From positions 1-64,000 of the forward strand of contig JAKEKT010000067.1 of assembly GCA_021495925.1 (NCBI GenBank): DNA of 64,000 nt, read 5' to 3'. The first letter of the stretch is position 1, and each line of letters opens with the position of its first letter. Shown here piece after piece: positions 19,267 to 30,857 of this stretch. The notes beneath the pieces are model-generated. The model did not search any database. It was given only the letters and a program-made list of their open reading frames with translations, and was not told the origin of the DNA. A program made the position numbers and the translations under genes. The stretch is from Diplodia intermedia. Taxonomy: Eukaryota; Ascomycota; Dothideomycetes; Botryosphaeriales; Botryosphaeriaceae.

Positions 19267-22200
19267 CTTGCTGAATGAAGAACGAAGACGAACTTGCGGG
19301 CTGGGGAAGGAAACTCCTGGGAAACATGGCGGTATTTATGGCGGGACCACGGCCCAGCGGCTAAGTGGGAAACGAGGCATGATCTGCTGTATAGCGACCT
19401 AGACCTGACCAAGCAGGTGTCCGGGATGCGACAGGGAAACAGCTTCTAGAAGACAGTGTGTGCCTCGTGATTGCAGCAGTGTTCATATTAAAGCGTTGGC
19501 CAAGGAGCGAATGAGAGGCTTTGTTGTGTCAAGCATTGCCAGGAGCGTAGGCGCCGAGCCGGAGTGTCGACAGCGTGCACCAATGGCCGCAGCGTCGCGG
19601 CCGACGAAGAGACGATGGCAAGGAGACACCAAGCTCTTGGGCGTTGGCGATAAGCATTGCCACTAACACGCACACCTTCCCGCTGCGGACTAGCGTGCCT
19701 TCCGCCGGACCTACACCTGATCCGCGCTCGTTCTTCCCCTCTCCGTCTCTCCCCACCACCAACTTTCTTCACTTGGACCTGCCCTTTGCGGGGCACGCGC
19801 CCTCCGTGTTCGCTTGAGCTCGTAACGGCCGCCTCCGATCTCTTTCTTTCTTTTTGAAGTTCCCAGCTTCTCGCTCCCTTCATTTCCAAAGCCAATTTTG
19901 CTCATCGCACTTGAACTTCAGCCCCACAAAATTCACTGGATCCTCCATCCTCTACGCAGCACTTGGAGCCTCCATCGAACAGTGCCTTGAAACAGAGGTT
20001 GCCTCTCTCTAGCTCCTGATCGAGCATGATGATGTCTCCCTACAGCTATTCAACACTTGCCTAGACGCTTGACGAAGCACCATCATTGGCTTTGCCCTTC
20101 CAACGTCAGCCGTCTTTCTACGACACTCGCTCACTAACCGGCGCGCAAAGCAATCCGACGGCCGTTGACAATATACTGGATTCATGGCACTCATATCTTG
20201 ACGATTGCCGTGACACTCTACGAGCGACTGCACACGTCGAGTTTCCATCATCTAATGCCATGGTCATACTTGACCGACGTGCTGCCTATACGAGGACACG
20301 ATGCCCATTTGCGCATGAAAAGCAATGGCGGAACTCAGTATAATGAGTGTTCCGGTGGGAATGTCCCCGTTGTCATTGCCGATGAGCTACGTCACGGTGT
20401 CTTCAACGGCGCTGTGATCTGGTTGAAATTGGCTTGACAAATCCAGACCCAGGCGACACGCGAAGGAGGCCGTCGACACGTCTGGAAGAGCCTTGCTGCG
20501 TCTTGGATGAGATCGAGTCCCGGATGAAGCCGGCAGGAAGGACGAGAAGCAAGGCTTTTCGAGCGAGGTTCCGGACATAAGCCACTCGCAGGCTTTACGG
20601 ACACGGAGTCGGATCAGTTCAGCCAAGAAATAAGGGAGTAAGCGCCAATGCGTTGAAGTGAGGAAGTGCTCCATGAGGTGGTCTCTCGTCATCGTCAAAA
20701 TACCGCACGAGAGGAGCGAGACTTCCTCTAAGTACTTCCGCGCCTGATCCGCTTGTCCGCGGCGTTCCTGAATTCAACTGCCGACGTGGCTCACTGGCAT
20801 TTGTGGCTGGTCGACCCGAGCGGAAGGAGCCGTTGTATTAACCTCTGCTCAGCAATTAGCCCTGGATATTCTACAACTGCCCTTTTGCGACATCTGGATA
20901 TTGACTCTAGGATCGACTGATGGAAGGTCATCCATGCTCTCTTTCGCAAGAAGGATACACGGCATGCTTCGCCTCGTTGACGGTGTGGAGATGGGCCCAC
21001 TCTTTCTTCTATTCTTGTTCAGACGTCCATGGCTGCGCCATCTGGGTCGGAAGTCGGAGCCATTTGCGCTTGGCATAAGCACGTGGCGCTTTCATCTTTG
21101 TCACCACGTTCCTGCTTGGCCCAACAAACTCTGTGTCAGCGGATACAGAGACCTGTCGGTTCTTCTGGAGACAGCCAAGCGTCAGCACTGCGGCCTGGAT
21201 TCGGCAGACCTGTTAATGTTTCATGTCGGCTGTCTGACGGGCTGCAGGGGTATTCGCGGGTAGGGCGACGGCGACACATGACTGAATGGCTAATCCAGCC
21301 GTGTAGAGCATCGGGTCAAGCGGATCAATTCGCATTCGCTTTTCGTCCGAGTCCCTGCCCAGAGTTACGGTTCATTTCGACACGCTTTGCAGACCGTCGG
21401 ATCGCGCCGATGAGGGTAGGGGTCGGCATGCCGAACTGTCACGCTACGGGTGCGGCTTCCCGTGACTGGTTGCACAGCCAAATAACCTTCTCAGGACAGT
21501 AACACGCGCCATCGTTGGATGAGATGACTTGCGTCCTCGAGGCTACACAGAATTTAAGCATGTCGCGTGGGGTGCTTACTGCTGTGCTACAGAATTACTG
21601 CTTCGGGCTACCTTTAGCGAACAGCGCACGTAATCGACATTGCTTTGTCTGCCACGCTTCGTGCCTTGAGCTGTCCCGCAGCGGCATCAAAAGCAAAACC
21701 TGGTCGTCGGTGTTACCTACTTGTCTAATAAGACAGCTGGGCAGGGATGGCCCGAAATAGAAGTGCTATCTGAGTGGATCGCTCGGTATCTCCGGCCGCA
21801 ACCGGGATGTGCTCTGACAGCAGGGCTTCACGAGAAGGGCCTGACAGGTGGAGTGATCATAGGCTCTGCAAAGCCAGCCCCAAGTCGAAGAGATCGGCAC
21901 AGCAGCTAGATCCTTCGGGGCAATGCCGCCCAGCGACAGGCAGCAGACCGCGCTCGGCAATCCCAGCAGTATCGGGCATCCGGTCTGCCGGCTCCTCCCA
22001 GGCCGACAGACAAGAGATCTGACGCCGTCTTGGCTCGGCCGAGGTCGTACACACATCATGTTGTCGGCGTCAGCGCAGAGCCGAATCTGGCGAAGCTGCC
22101 GGCCGCCGGCGGCTCGTCGTCAAGCCACGGCGCCGCTCACTCAGCTTTCCCCGCGCTGCCTGCCGTTTCGCGTGCTCCCACGCGAGCTGGCTGCACCGAT

Positions 22201-23017
22201 CGTTGCAGCAACTGCCGCTTTCACTGGACAGCCTTACCGGGACTTGCAATGCTCGGCGCCGCCAGCTTTGCAAAGAGGATCGCCTCGCCGCTTGACAAAT
22301 GTGGGTGGCCAGCTCCTCCGGAGAATTCATGAGGGGCGCCGCGCCCTCCTCCCTGCGCCCGTCTCCCCTGTCCTTCTACATGCGCCACACGCTCGACTCG
22401 TGCCGCTGAGTGTCATCGCGACCGACTCCAGGTGTAGCACCGCATCGTCGAGCAGCGGCCCTTCCCTGATGCAGATGTCACACGCCGCCCAGCAGTGCTG
22501 ATCCCCGCTGCCCTGTGCAAATATGCAGGCCAAGCCCGCCACACTGCATCGACAGGGGTGCCGCCCACCGACTATGACAGCGCTTTCAGGGCTTTTCCAA
22601 CTGCTTGGCCACTCGTATGCCACCGTGAGGCCACCAGGTATCTACGTACTATCTTCCTTCCGCGAGGCAATGAAGCCCTCCATCGTCGCACTGTGCGGAG
22701 CCGAATGCTGTGTCGCCGACTCGCCGACTCGCCGACTCGAGAGGCTCCTAAGCTCGACGATGATGTTGGATATAAAGTTGGCGGGACTCTTGCCTATGGC
22801 TTGAACTATCCTCACTACTCCAGCAAGCCCCTCGCTGCATTCACCTTCTTTTGCGGTTCCAGGAGTGTCTCTATGTGCTAGGTGTGCTCATCTATCTTGT
22901 TCATCTGGTCCTCCCCCGACGCTGTATTCCGAACCCGTCTCTTGTCCTCTTTTTGGCATCATCCCGCCTCTATTAAGCCTAATTGAAGCGCCTACCTTGT
23001 AATACCGCAACGACATA
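19267..23017. other. 3.75 kb gene-free region
   Basis: No coding region could be supported, although base composition is ordinary and not AT-rich. Many open frames of 60-190 codons occur on both strands, but none has a recognisable motif or consistent codon bias. A small tandem repeat lies at 22714-22738. It may include the promoter and 5' end of the tyrosinase gene, decayed sequence, or non-coding transcripts. Confidence 0.45.
22714..22738. repeat. short tandem repeat, 8-bp unit x3
   Basis: Three head-to-tail copies of CGCCGACT, directly visible. Too short to imply function. Confidence 0.7.
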
Positions 23018-24494
23018 ATGCACCTTACTCAACTGCTCCCGACGTTTGGGCTACTGGCTGTCGCCGCCAACGCTGCTCCCACCGGTCCAGACTATGCCCC
23101 ACCGACAGGCTTTGACGGTTCTACCGCCGGGCTAGGAGACTGGGCTAAGAATGCCTTCGACGTAGCCAAAGGTGGTCTACTGACTGAGGGGTCTTGTACT
23201 CCCGACAAGTTGGTCGTCCGTAAAGAATGGTGAGCATTCATCCACTCTTATGCTTTCTCCACTCTCAAGCCTTGCACATAAATCTTCTTACATGATATCC
23301 GCCTCCACTTCATCGAGCTTTGGCTAACGCACACCACAGGGGCGCCCTCAGTGCTGAAGAGCGCATCTCCTACACGAACGCCGTGCAATGCCTACAAAGC
23401 AAGCCGGCGCTCACGCCCTCCAGCCTTGCACCCGGAGCCAAATCGCACTTCGACGACTGGATTGTAGCACACATCAACCAAACCTTCATCCAGCACTATA
23501 CCGTAAGTCGTATCCCCCCTCCTTTCAACTTCTCCAACCTCCAGTGTGCCTCTATCTCTCTCCATTCTCTCGCTAACAGAAACGCATAGGCCACTTTCCT
23601 CAGTTGGCACCGCTGGTACATTTGGGAGTACGAACAAGCCCTTCGCAATGAATGCGGCTACATCGGCCGACAGCCCTACTGGGATTGGACCAAGACGGCC
23701 GAGACGGGCCTTGAAAACTCGCCTCTCTTCGACGGCTCGGCCACTTCTCTCGGCGGCAACGGCGAGTACGTCCACCAAACCGGCGATGTCGTGATCGGCA
23801 ACGTCGGCGAGCACCCGGTGCTCCTCGCGCCCGGCAGCGGCGGCGGCTGCGTCAAGAGCGGGCCGTTTTCCAACTACACGGTCAACCTGGGCCCGCTGAG
23901 CCTGTCGCTGGTCAACGGCAGCAGCGTCGGCAGCTCGCTGACCGAGGACAAGAGCGACGACTTCTCGTGGAACCCGCGCTGCCTCAAGCGCGACCTGAGC
24001 GACGCCGTCAACAAGCGCCACGCCAACGCGACGGGCGTTCTGAGCCTGCTGCGCAACACCAAGGACGTGTACGACTTCCAGATGACGATGCAGTCCTACC
24101 CGGGCCAGGGCGAGCTCGGCGTGCACGGCGGCGGGCATTACAGCATCGGCGGTGACCCGGGCAGGGACTTCTACGTCTCGCCGGGAGAGCCTGCGTAAGC
24201 TTTCCCCCCTCCACCGTCTCGAATGGAAACGCGGTTGCTGACGATCGAAACAGTTTCTACTTGCACCACACCATGGTCGACCGCACGTGGTGGCTGTGGC
24301 AGATGCAGAACCCGGCGGAGCGCACGCAGGGACCCAAGGCTCTCATGGGCACCGGCACCCTCCTGAACAGCCCGCCCAGCCCCAACGTCACCTACGACGA
24401 CTGGACGGATCTGGGCTTCGTTACCGACAAGAAGCTCCAGATCAAGGACCTGATGAGGACGACTGCGGGGCCGTTCTGTTACGTGTACGAGTAG
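23018..24494 (+). CDS. secreted tyrosinase (type-3 copper)
   Basis: Predicted 406-aa secreted tyrosinase-domain protein. Exons: 23018-23229, 23340-23502, 23590-24194 and 24254-24494. An N-terminal signal peptide ends near NAAPTG. CuA ligands: an upstream His (107 or 115) followed by His123 and His132 with the usual eight-residue spacing, the last in LSWHRWYIWEYEQAL. CuB ligands: the HGGGH pair in GVHGGGHYSIGG and the HH of FYLHHTMVDRTWWLW. These bind the dicopper centre that oxidises mono- or diphenols to quinones. The length matches short secreted fungal tyrosinases lacking the C-terminal lid domain. Roles in melanin or phenolic modification are plausible. An AATAAA lies 228 nt beyond the stop. 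Confidence 0.9.
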
Positions 24495-24821
24495 GGCGTG
24501 GCCGGGTCCGGTCTGATCCTTTCCCCTTTCCTTTGTCCTGGGGGGTTTGGTCTCTTCTAATTCATCGTTCGCTTTGGATGTTCTTTCCCAGCATGACCGT
24601 AATGATGTCAAGGACACGAGAAATTGCATGGCAATATGCCAACGGAGTGGGCTGTAAAGAAATAGACGGCGAAAGGAAAGGCAGCACCATTCGTTAAAAT
24701 CATACTCACTGCATTAATGTCAATAAAATAAAGTGTTGTCACACAGTCTTGATTCAGCTTACGCCCCGGGTATTCTTACACGCAAGGAACGCGCTTGTGA
24801 TTCGCCCCGGAAACCTACCAC
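24495..24821. other. convergent intergenic region
   Basis: 3' flanks of the tyrosinase and GPI12-like genes. AATAAA-type sequences at 24722-24731 (caataaaataaag) are the only visible signals. Confidence 0.45.
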
Positions 24822-25808
24822 TCAACCCACCTTCTCCTTCCTCAGATCGTTCATGACCATGTACCTTCCGATCCCGATCCACCCCCACCGGAACCACACC
24901 ATCTGGCTCTTGTGCGCCTCGACCATGGCCGCCTGCGCCGTCCTCACCTGCCGCACCCCGCTGACGAACATCAGCGGCGACGGGAAGCTCCCCGCCTCCT
25001 TCCTGCGCTGCAGCAGCACGCCCAGCACCGTCAGCGGCGCGTCCAGCACGCTGGCGTACTTGCGCGCGATGTTGACCGACGTCAGCGTGTACAGCTTGAC
25101 GGGGCAGTCCCAGCCGCCGTGGCGCTGCATGAGCGCCCTGAGGAAGGCGTGCGCGCCGTGGTAGAGCGAGCGGTGGTTGGGGTGGTTCGACACGCCGCCC
25201 GCGTCGAAGGTGACGATGGCGTCGATGGTCGCCTCCGGGGCGCGCGTCGGGGGCGTGGTGCTGATGTTGGGCGCGAAGGCTTTGGCGAGGAGGGCGGAGA
25301 GGTGCTTGGGGGACCAGGTCGCCGTCATGGAGTCTGGGAAGTTGCTGTTTGTTGTGGTTGGGAATTAGCATGTGTGTATACAGGTCATTGGTGGGTGGGT
25401 GGATGGGTGAGAAAACACGCACCTGTCTTCAATGACGAGCATGTCGTCTTCGCTCCGCAGACCCAGCAGCATCCCGCTCTTCAGCAGCTCCTGCTTGCGC
25501 GTCTCGCCCAGGCCGTCGGCGTCGCCTGCATTGTTTCCCCCCCCGTCAGCATTGCCAATGCTCGCTGCTATGTGCGTATAGCTCCACTCACCGCTCGACA
25601 GGCACAGTATCTTGAGATGGTTCCCCAGCTCCGGACGCGTCAGGGCCTGGATCGTGGGCGCGAAGAACATGGCCTCGTCGTCCGGGTGCGCGATCAGCAG
25701 CGCGATGCGCTTGCCCTCGAGGGTCGGCAGCGAGCGGCTCATCTGCACCGTGTAGATCCACAGCGCGGCGGCGAGGATGGGGAAGGCGGCCCAGGTAAGC
25801 CACGCCAT
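24822..25808 (-). CDS. GPI12: PIG-L family de-N-acetylase, GPI12-like
   Basis: Predicted 280-aa N-acetylglucosaminyl-phosphatidylinositol de-N-acetylase, the second step of GPI-anchor synthesis at the ER. Exons on the minus strand: 25808-25592, 25525-25423 and 25344-24822. Residues 1-22 form a membrane anchor. The zinc/catalytic motif AHPDDEAMFFAPT is at residues 40-52, and the second metal motif FDAGGVSNHPNHRSLYHG comes later. SNFPDSMTATWSP at the second junction matches the usual PIG-L 'DSM..W' region and fixes the acceptor site. The C-terminus (SQMVWFRWGWIGIGRYM) matches fungal GPI12 proteins. Length is normal and all key residues are intact. Confidence 0.92.
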
Positions 25809-26243
25809 TCTGGAGAGAGGCTGTTTCTTGCGCGGAAAAGACGGATGAGCTCAGCGCTCAATGGCTGGAAGGGGAAGGGTGGAGGTGGAGGAGGCGGTGG
25901 TGATGACCTTCATGATTATATGTTTTAGCGAGGGGAAGCGGCGCGGAGAATTGGTGTGAACTAGGTGTGGGGAGCTTGTCGTAGCTCCGGCTGAATGGGA
26001 AAGCTGGTCGTCTGGTTGGACCCTGGAGACGGCATCAGTCGGCGTCCCGATCGTCGGGCGCGTTTCTGGCGGTGGTCTGCACCGGCACTAGTGGCCGCGG
26101 GAGAGAGCTCGTATGAAGCTGCTATTCATAGCTCCAGCTTGGAGAAAAAGCTCACCAGCGTCCACACCACACCATCAATCCCCCTTTAAATCGCCGCCGG
26201 TGCCTACATCACCGTCCACGCCACGCCTTCGAAGCCACCCACC
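25809..26243. other. divergent intergenic region
   Basis: Shared promoter space of GPI12 and the multipass membrane protein gene. Nothing else is recognised. Confidence 0.45.
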
Positions 26244-27032
26244 ATGGCAGACGACCAACCGCAACCCCGCAACCGCAAAGAACGCCGCGCTGCCGCCAAA
26301 GCCTCGGGCACGCCCCTCTCCTCCGCCAAAGCACCCAAGTCCACCACCACCGCTCCGGCCGCATCCAAACTCGACTTCTCCCAATCCTCCCCAGCGCACG
26401 ATGACGCCGTCACCGAAAACGACCTCGGCATCCCCATGGCGATGCCCGACTTCTCCGGGCCGAAGGGCAAGACGCTCTACGACCTGGCCGAGGAGCGCAT
26501 GCGCGAGCTGCACCGGACCGGCCGGGACGTGTCGAGCCTGGAGGGCGAGCAGGTCGACTTCCCCGTCGACGGCAAGGGGCAGGCCGTGCGGGTGTCGGGC
26601 GGCGCCGACGACGAGGACTTCGGCCCTGTCGCCGAGGCGCTGCTGTACGCCTTCACGCTGACGTCGCTGCACTTCACGCTCGACGTGCTCGTGCACAACC
26701 AGTACCGCGAGCAGACCGACTGGCGCGAGATCTGGGGCCGCGCCGCCCAGGTCATGCCCATCTTGTGGCTGGTCGTGTACATGTCCAAGACGCCGACCGC
26801 GATGCGTTTTCCCACGCTGCGGCAGTGGGTCTTCTTCGCCACGGCGGTGGCGGCCGGCTGCTACTGCGTGTATGTGGGGAACATGTTTGGGTACTACGCT
26901 GTCATGAAGCAGGCGCCGCCGGTCGGCGTGCTGTGGATATGGACGGTGGTGGAGCTGCAGTTGGCTTACGCTGCCTCCAGCGTGCTTGCTGTGCTTGGCT
27001 ATACATGGTGGAACAAATTTGGGCTGTTCTGA
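26244..27032 (+). CDS. multipass membrane protein (fungal DUF7719-like)
   Basis: Single-exon 262-aa protein. The N-terminal 60 residues are polar with a basic NRKERRAAAKASG stretch. The middle (PMAMPDFSGPKGKTLYDLAEER) is conserved-looking. The C-terminal half has about four hydrophobic helices (ALLYAFTLTSLHFTLDVL, PILWLVVYM, VFFATAVAAGCYCVYVG and LWIWTVVELQLAYAAS), so it is an integral membrane protein. The PPVGVLWIWTVVELQL signature recalls the fungal DUF7719 group, an assignment from memory that needs a profile search. No catalytic motif is visible. Function unknown. Confidence 0.75.
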   Translation: MADDQPQPRNRKERRAAAKASGTPLSSAKAPKSTTTAPAASKLDFSQSSPAHDDAVTENDLGIPMAMPDFSGPKGKTLYDLAEERMRELHRTGRDVSSLEGEQVDFPVDGKGQAVRVSGGADDEDFGPVAEALLYAFTLTSLHFTLDVLVHNQYREQTDWREIWGRAAQVMPILWLVVYMSKTPTAMRFPTLRQWVFFATAVAAGCYCVYVGNMFGYYAVMKQAPPVGVLWIWTVVELQLAYAASSVLAVLGYTWWNKFGLF

Positions 27033-27184
27033 TTAGAGAATGGTTGAATACTGCATTGCGAAGGCGTCGGATGGAATATGGCATAACTACGGCAGCGGGC
27101 CTGAGGCGGCGACCTCGGGAAAATTCACGTCACACCATTACAGAAGTGAAGAAATTCAATTTGTTTTCAAAGCTGCTGTCTAGC

Positions 27185-28105
27185 CTACGACTTGTTCTTC
27201 ATCTCGCGGAGCACTGCCATAACCTCAACAGGATCTGTCTTGCCGACAGCCTTCTGGACCTCGGGATCCTGCGGGGACATTAGCGTGTGAACTAGGCATC
27301 GACTGAACAACGACTTACCGTGACTCTCATGAAAACGTTGTGCTCCTTCTCGTCCCCAATTGTGAACTTGCCCTGGGTCTGCTTGTTCTGTTGCGAAAAG
27401 GTGTCCAGCTTCTGGATAGCGGCATTTTGAATGACCTTCTTTCCGAAACCAACATTGCCCTTCGTGTACTCGTGTCCAGGGAACACCTTCGTATCATCGG
27501 GCAACGCAGCAAGGGTCTCGTTCAGAGCCTTGTGCATTTCCTCGGCGGTGCCCTCGAAAAAGCGTCCGCATCCGCCAATGAAAAGGGTGTCACCCGTGAA
27601 GACGGCTTTGTCACTGCCATCCTCGAAGAAGTAGCAGATACTGTCCTGAGTGTGGCACGGAGTGTGCAGCGCCGTCACCTTTATGCCATCGCCGATGGTA
27701 AAGGTTTCCTTGTGGCCGGGAGTCGTCGTCTTGTGGGCGCAGTCCTTACCGCCGACGATGGGCAGCTTGTAGTGCTTCAGGATCTCGCCGTTGCCGCCAG
27801 CATGGTCGTGGTGGTGGTGTGTGTTGATGATCTTCGAGAGCTTGATGGCTCCGCTCTCGGTCTGCTGCTGGAGCACGGGAAGCACCCTGGACGAAAGCCC
27901 AATCAGCGATTGCTTATTCGAAGCGTGGGTGGGACCTACTCGGGCGGGTTTGCGGGGTCAATGATCACAGCATCCTTGGTCTTGTCGTCGGAAACGAGGT
28001 AGGCATAGTTGTTGCCAGAGCCCTCCCCTAGCGCGCCGACGGTTAGAAGACCGAGCACCTTGGTGGTGGCGTGGACTTACACATCGGAATCGATTGGATA
28101 TGCAT
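27185..28105 (-). CDS. GLO2: glyoxalase II (hydroxyacylglutathione hydrolase)
   Basis: Predicted 254-aa metallo-beta-lactamase-fold thioesterase that hydrolyses S-lactoylglutathione to lactate and glutathione, completing methylglyoxal detoxification. Exons on the minus strand: 28105-28081, 28027-27940, 27886-27319 and 27268-27185. The dinuclear metal motif THHHHDH is at residues 60-66, with further ligands in TPCHTQDS, FTGDTLFIGGCGRFFEG and FPGHEYTKGN. The C-terminal DPEVQKAVGKTDPVEVM segment, on the last exon, is the usual glutathione-binding end. The first exon is only 25 nt. No mitochondrial presequence is evident, so a cytosolic isoform is likely. It is divergently paired with CSL4. Confidence 0.94.
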
Positions 28106-28492
28106 GGCGCGTGCGGTCGACGGCTATTCCACCGTCAGTAAGAGCTCGAGCGGCTGATGTACGGAGCAACCTACTCTCGAGGTCAATCGGAGGGAAGATT
28201 GGTACGGTGCGCGCTTCAGGACAGTTGCGAGAAGACTCATGAGGAGCAGAACAGCAGCAATTGCGTACGAGCGTGCGGAGAGCATCGTCGAGCGCGAAGC
28301 TTCCGCCCCGCTTTGGCCATTACCGTGCAAGCTCCATCCGACGTCATCCGGCGATTGCCTTAACTCCGCCTCTCCTCCGCAGCACGTGATCCAAAATTTC
28401 ACCCGTCGCGATACCTTCCCGTTGTTCAACACCAGCTACATCAGCAACCACCGCGCAAACAATTCGCCTTCGCCCACCCTCCGGCTACCGCA
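28106..28492. promoter_or_regulatory. bidirectional promoter region, GLO2 / CSL4
   Basis: A 387-nt gap between two divergently transcribed housekeeping genes must contain both promoters. No TATA box stands out on either side. Confidence 0.5.
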
Positions 28493-29203
28493 ATGTCGCT
28501 CCTCCCGAACCTCGCCCTCCCCGGCCAACCGCTCGGCGCCGCCGACAAGTACGCGCCAGGCCCGGGCATCCACCTCCAAGACGCGCAGCTGTGCGCGTCG
28601 CTGCTCGGGCCCGTCAACGAGACGAAGCCCCTCAAGCGTTCCGCCGCCGGAGCCTCCGCGACAACCTCGTCCATGCCCGCGCTCTCGGTCGCGCGCCCCC
28701 AGACGAACGGCGCCTCGGCGGCGGCGGCCGTGTACGCGGGCGTCGGCGCCTCCAACGTCCTGCCCGAGGTCGACTCGGTCGTGCTGGCGCGCGTGACGCG
28801 CTTGACGCCGCGCCAGGCGACGGTCGAGATACTGGTCGTCGGCGAGACGGTGTGCCGGGAGGGCTTCCAGGGCATCATCAGGCGGGAGGACGTGCGGGCG
28901 ACGGAGAAGGACCGGGTCAAGATTGGGGACATGTTCAGGGTGGGGGATATCGTGAGGGGCGTTGTGGTGAGTGGATACCGACTCGATGGCAAGTTGGGGT
29001 TTGCGATGGGAGGAGACTAACTCGGATGGCAGATTTCCCTGGGAGATCAGCAGAATTACTACCTCTCCACGGCGACGAACGAGCTCGGCGTCGTTATGGC
29101 GAGAAGTGAGGCTGAGAACCAAATGTACCCGATCAGCTGGAAGGAGTTCAGGGATCCGAAGACGGGCATGACGGAGAGCAGGAAGGTTGCGAAGCCTTTC
29201 TGA
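28493..29203 (+). CDS. CSL4: exosome complex subunit Csl4
   Basis: Predicted 214-aa cap subunit of the RNA exosome (Csl4/EXOSC1), acting in nucleus and cytoplasm in 3'-5' RNA processing and decay. Exons: 28493-28966 and 29033-29203, phase 0 intron. The N-terminal domain begins with LPGQPLGAADKYAPGPG, a hallmark of Csl4. An S1 RNA-binding domain spans about residues 92-180 (VDSVVLARVTRL, FQGIIRREDVRA, GDIVRGVVISLGDQQNYYL). The C-terminus YPISWKEFRDPKTGMTESRK matches the conserved tail. An Ala/Ser-rich linker of about 40 residues sits between the two domains. Confidence 0.93.
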
Positions 29204-29659
29204 GCTCATGGGCCAAGTCTACCAACGAGTGATCAGGCATTCTCTACTCGCCTCGGGGCAGGCCAGTGGGCATCCCACTTACCCCGTGGATATCCGAGTC
29301 TATGATGTGTTCGATGTATCAGGCCTCATGTAACCATGGACGGCAAGCAGTCCAGGATGATGACTGCCATCTTTGAAGACCTCAGCTACAGGTGGTCAGG
29401 GGGACAGCGAAGGCGAGCTACAACCTCGAACTATATCCACGCGGCAACAAAACACCAAGCACCTATCACTCATGCCGACGTGCTGGTTGGGAAAAGAGCG
29501 CGATGGAACTCGGAGAAGCGTGAAAAGCATATCGCAGTTTTATGGTCACAAGATAACTTGCCAATGTTACACCATGGAACACAATTCTAAGTCCAAGGTT
29601 TTCGAAGTTGAGCCTTGCCTTGTGACCTGTTCACCGTACCAAAAAAGGAGGGTCGGGTC

Positions 29660-29990
29660 ACAACGCAGCCTTTCAACTAACACCTGCGCTACCAAGACCA
29701 GAATCATGGCTGCCTTCAGTCTTGCCTCAGTCTGTACAACTGTAGCTAGGTCTGGTTGCGTGGACACTATTCAAAAAGACTCAGCTTGCCTCGGTTTAAC
29801 TACTCATTTTCTCTAAATCGGCTACACTAAATTAATTTGGACAGCCTTAGCTCCCGAACGCACATTAAAGCTATCCACAATTGGACCGCGTTTATAAGAA
29901 TGCATTCCTAACAATCATCGCCGCTGCAGGGGAAGACGCAGATTCGGGTCTTCCTGGAGTAACGACTCGAGATGGTCCCTTGAGTAACGT
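29660..29990 (+). pseudogene. relic of a HET-domain gene
   Basis: Pieces of the heterokaryon-incompatibility domain appear in order but in different frames. First comes a segment ending LPSVLPQSVQL-stop-LGL (about 29711-29755), corresponding to the usual LPxTIxDAVxLTRxLGLRY stretch. Then VDTIQKDSA (about 29760-29785), matching WVDxLCIxQxDS with residues missing. Finally, from 29869, SYPQLDRVYKNAFLTIIAA followed by GEDADSGLPGV, an almost textbook HET motif. An in-frame stop, at least one frame change and a missing stretch between the second and third blocks mark it as dead. No 5' or 3' part of the parent gene is recognisable. The intact HET gene at 48979-51002 is not an obvious direct parent. 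Confidence 0.7.
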
Positions 29991-30817
29991 TACTACGAGC
30001 ACCGATTCAGACACTTCGCTATATGAACGGGGTCGTGCCTTGTTGCGTAGCGAGCAACACGGAACTTGTACGACACGAACGGACGTGGGACAATTTGAAC
30101 CGGATGGACGGAAGGGAGGTGACTGCCCTTGGGGTTTCTTGCTACCTGACTGTATGGAATGGTATTCATCAACCTCCGCTAAGCTTATCCTACACATCGC
30201 TTCCGTTTTGCCCGCGCCTAAACAATTATTCAGCGTATCCCGCCGTTCATCTCCATCAAAACCAATCTCCTCGGCCACTTTCTTGCCCTTCACCCATTCC
30301 CACAAGCCAAAGATCCAACCCCACCTCGACTACTTACTCCCCACGCATCAACTCCGTCCGTCCGCGCAAACATTTACCTAAACGGGAAGCGCAAGAGGAT
30401 CGTCCTCCGCGCTCCCATCCGCCCAGCCCCACTATCAGCCAAGGAAAGCCCACCGCCCACATCAACGCTCTTCATGCGCAAGCACAGGCAGCAACAAGCG
30501 CCGGGCGGAGCCGGGGCGTTAGAGAAACCGATCTCAAACGCGTGACTCGAAAATGGTCGCACTTAAATAACGCGCGCGCGAAGGATGGGGAAAGGCAAGC
30601 GTTCGTCGGGCAGCAACAAGACGGCAAGCGGCTTCCCGCTATCTGTTTACTAGGTCCGCGGGCGTGCACGCGCTTCTCCGACATGGTATTTCTCATCATC
30701 GTTAACACCGACTGTGCGCGCATCGAGGAGCATGGTTAGAAGAGCCGCACTGCCCTGCGATCAACCAAGCACGGCTACAGCCGCCTTCCCGCGCATCACT
30801 CACCAAACGTGCCGCGT

Positions 30818-30857
30818 GCCGTCGGCATGCCTACAAATATAGATGCATGCCGACGGC
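30818..30857. repeat. 13-bp perfect inverted repeat, 14-nt loop
   Basis: Arms GCCGTCGGCATGC and GCATGCCGACGGC are exact reverse complements separated by an AT-rich 14-nt spacer. A transcript would form a stable hairpin. No gene is associated. Confidence 0.75.
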
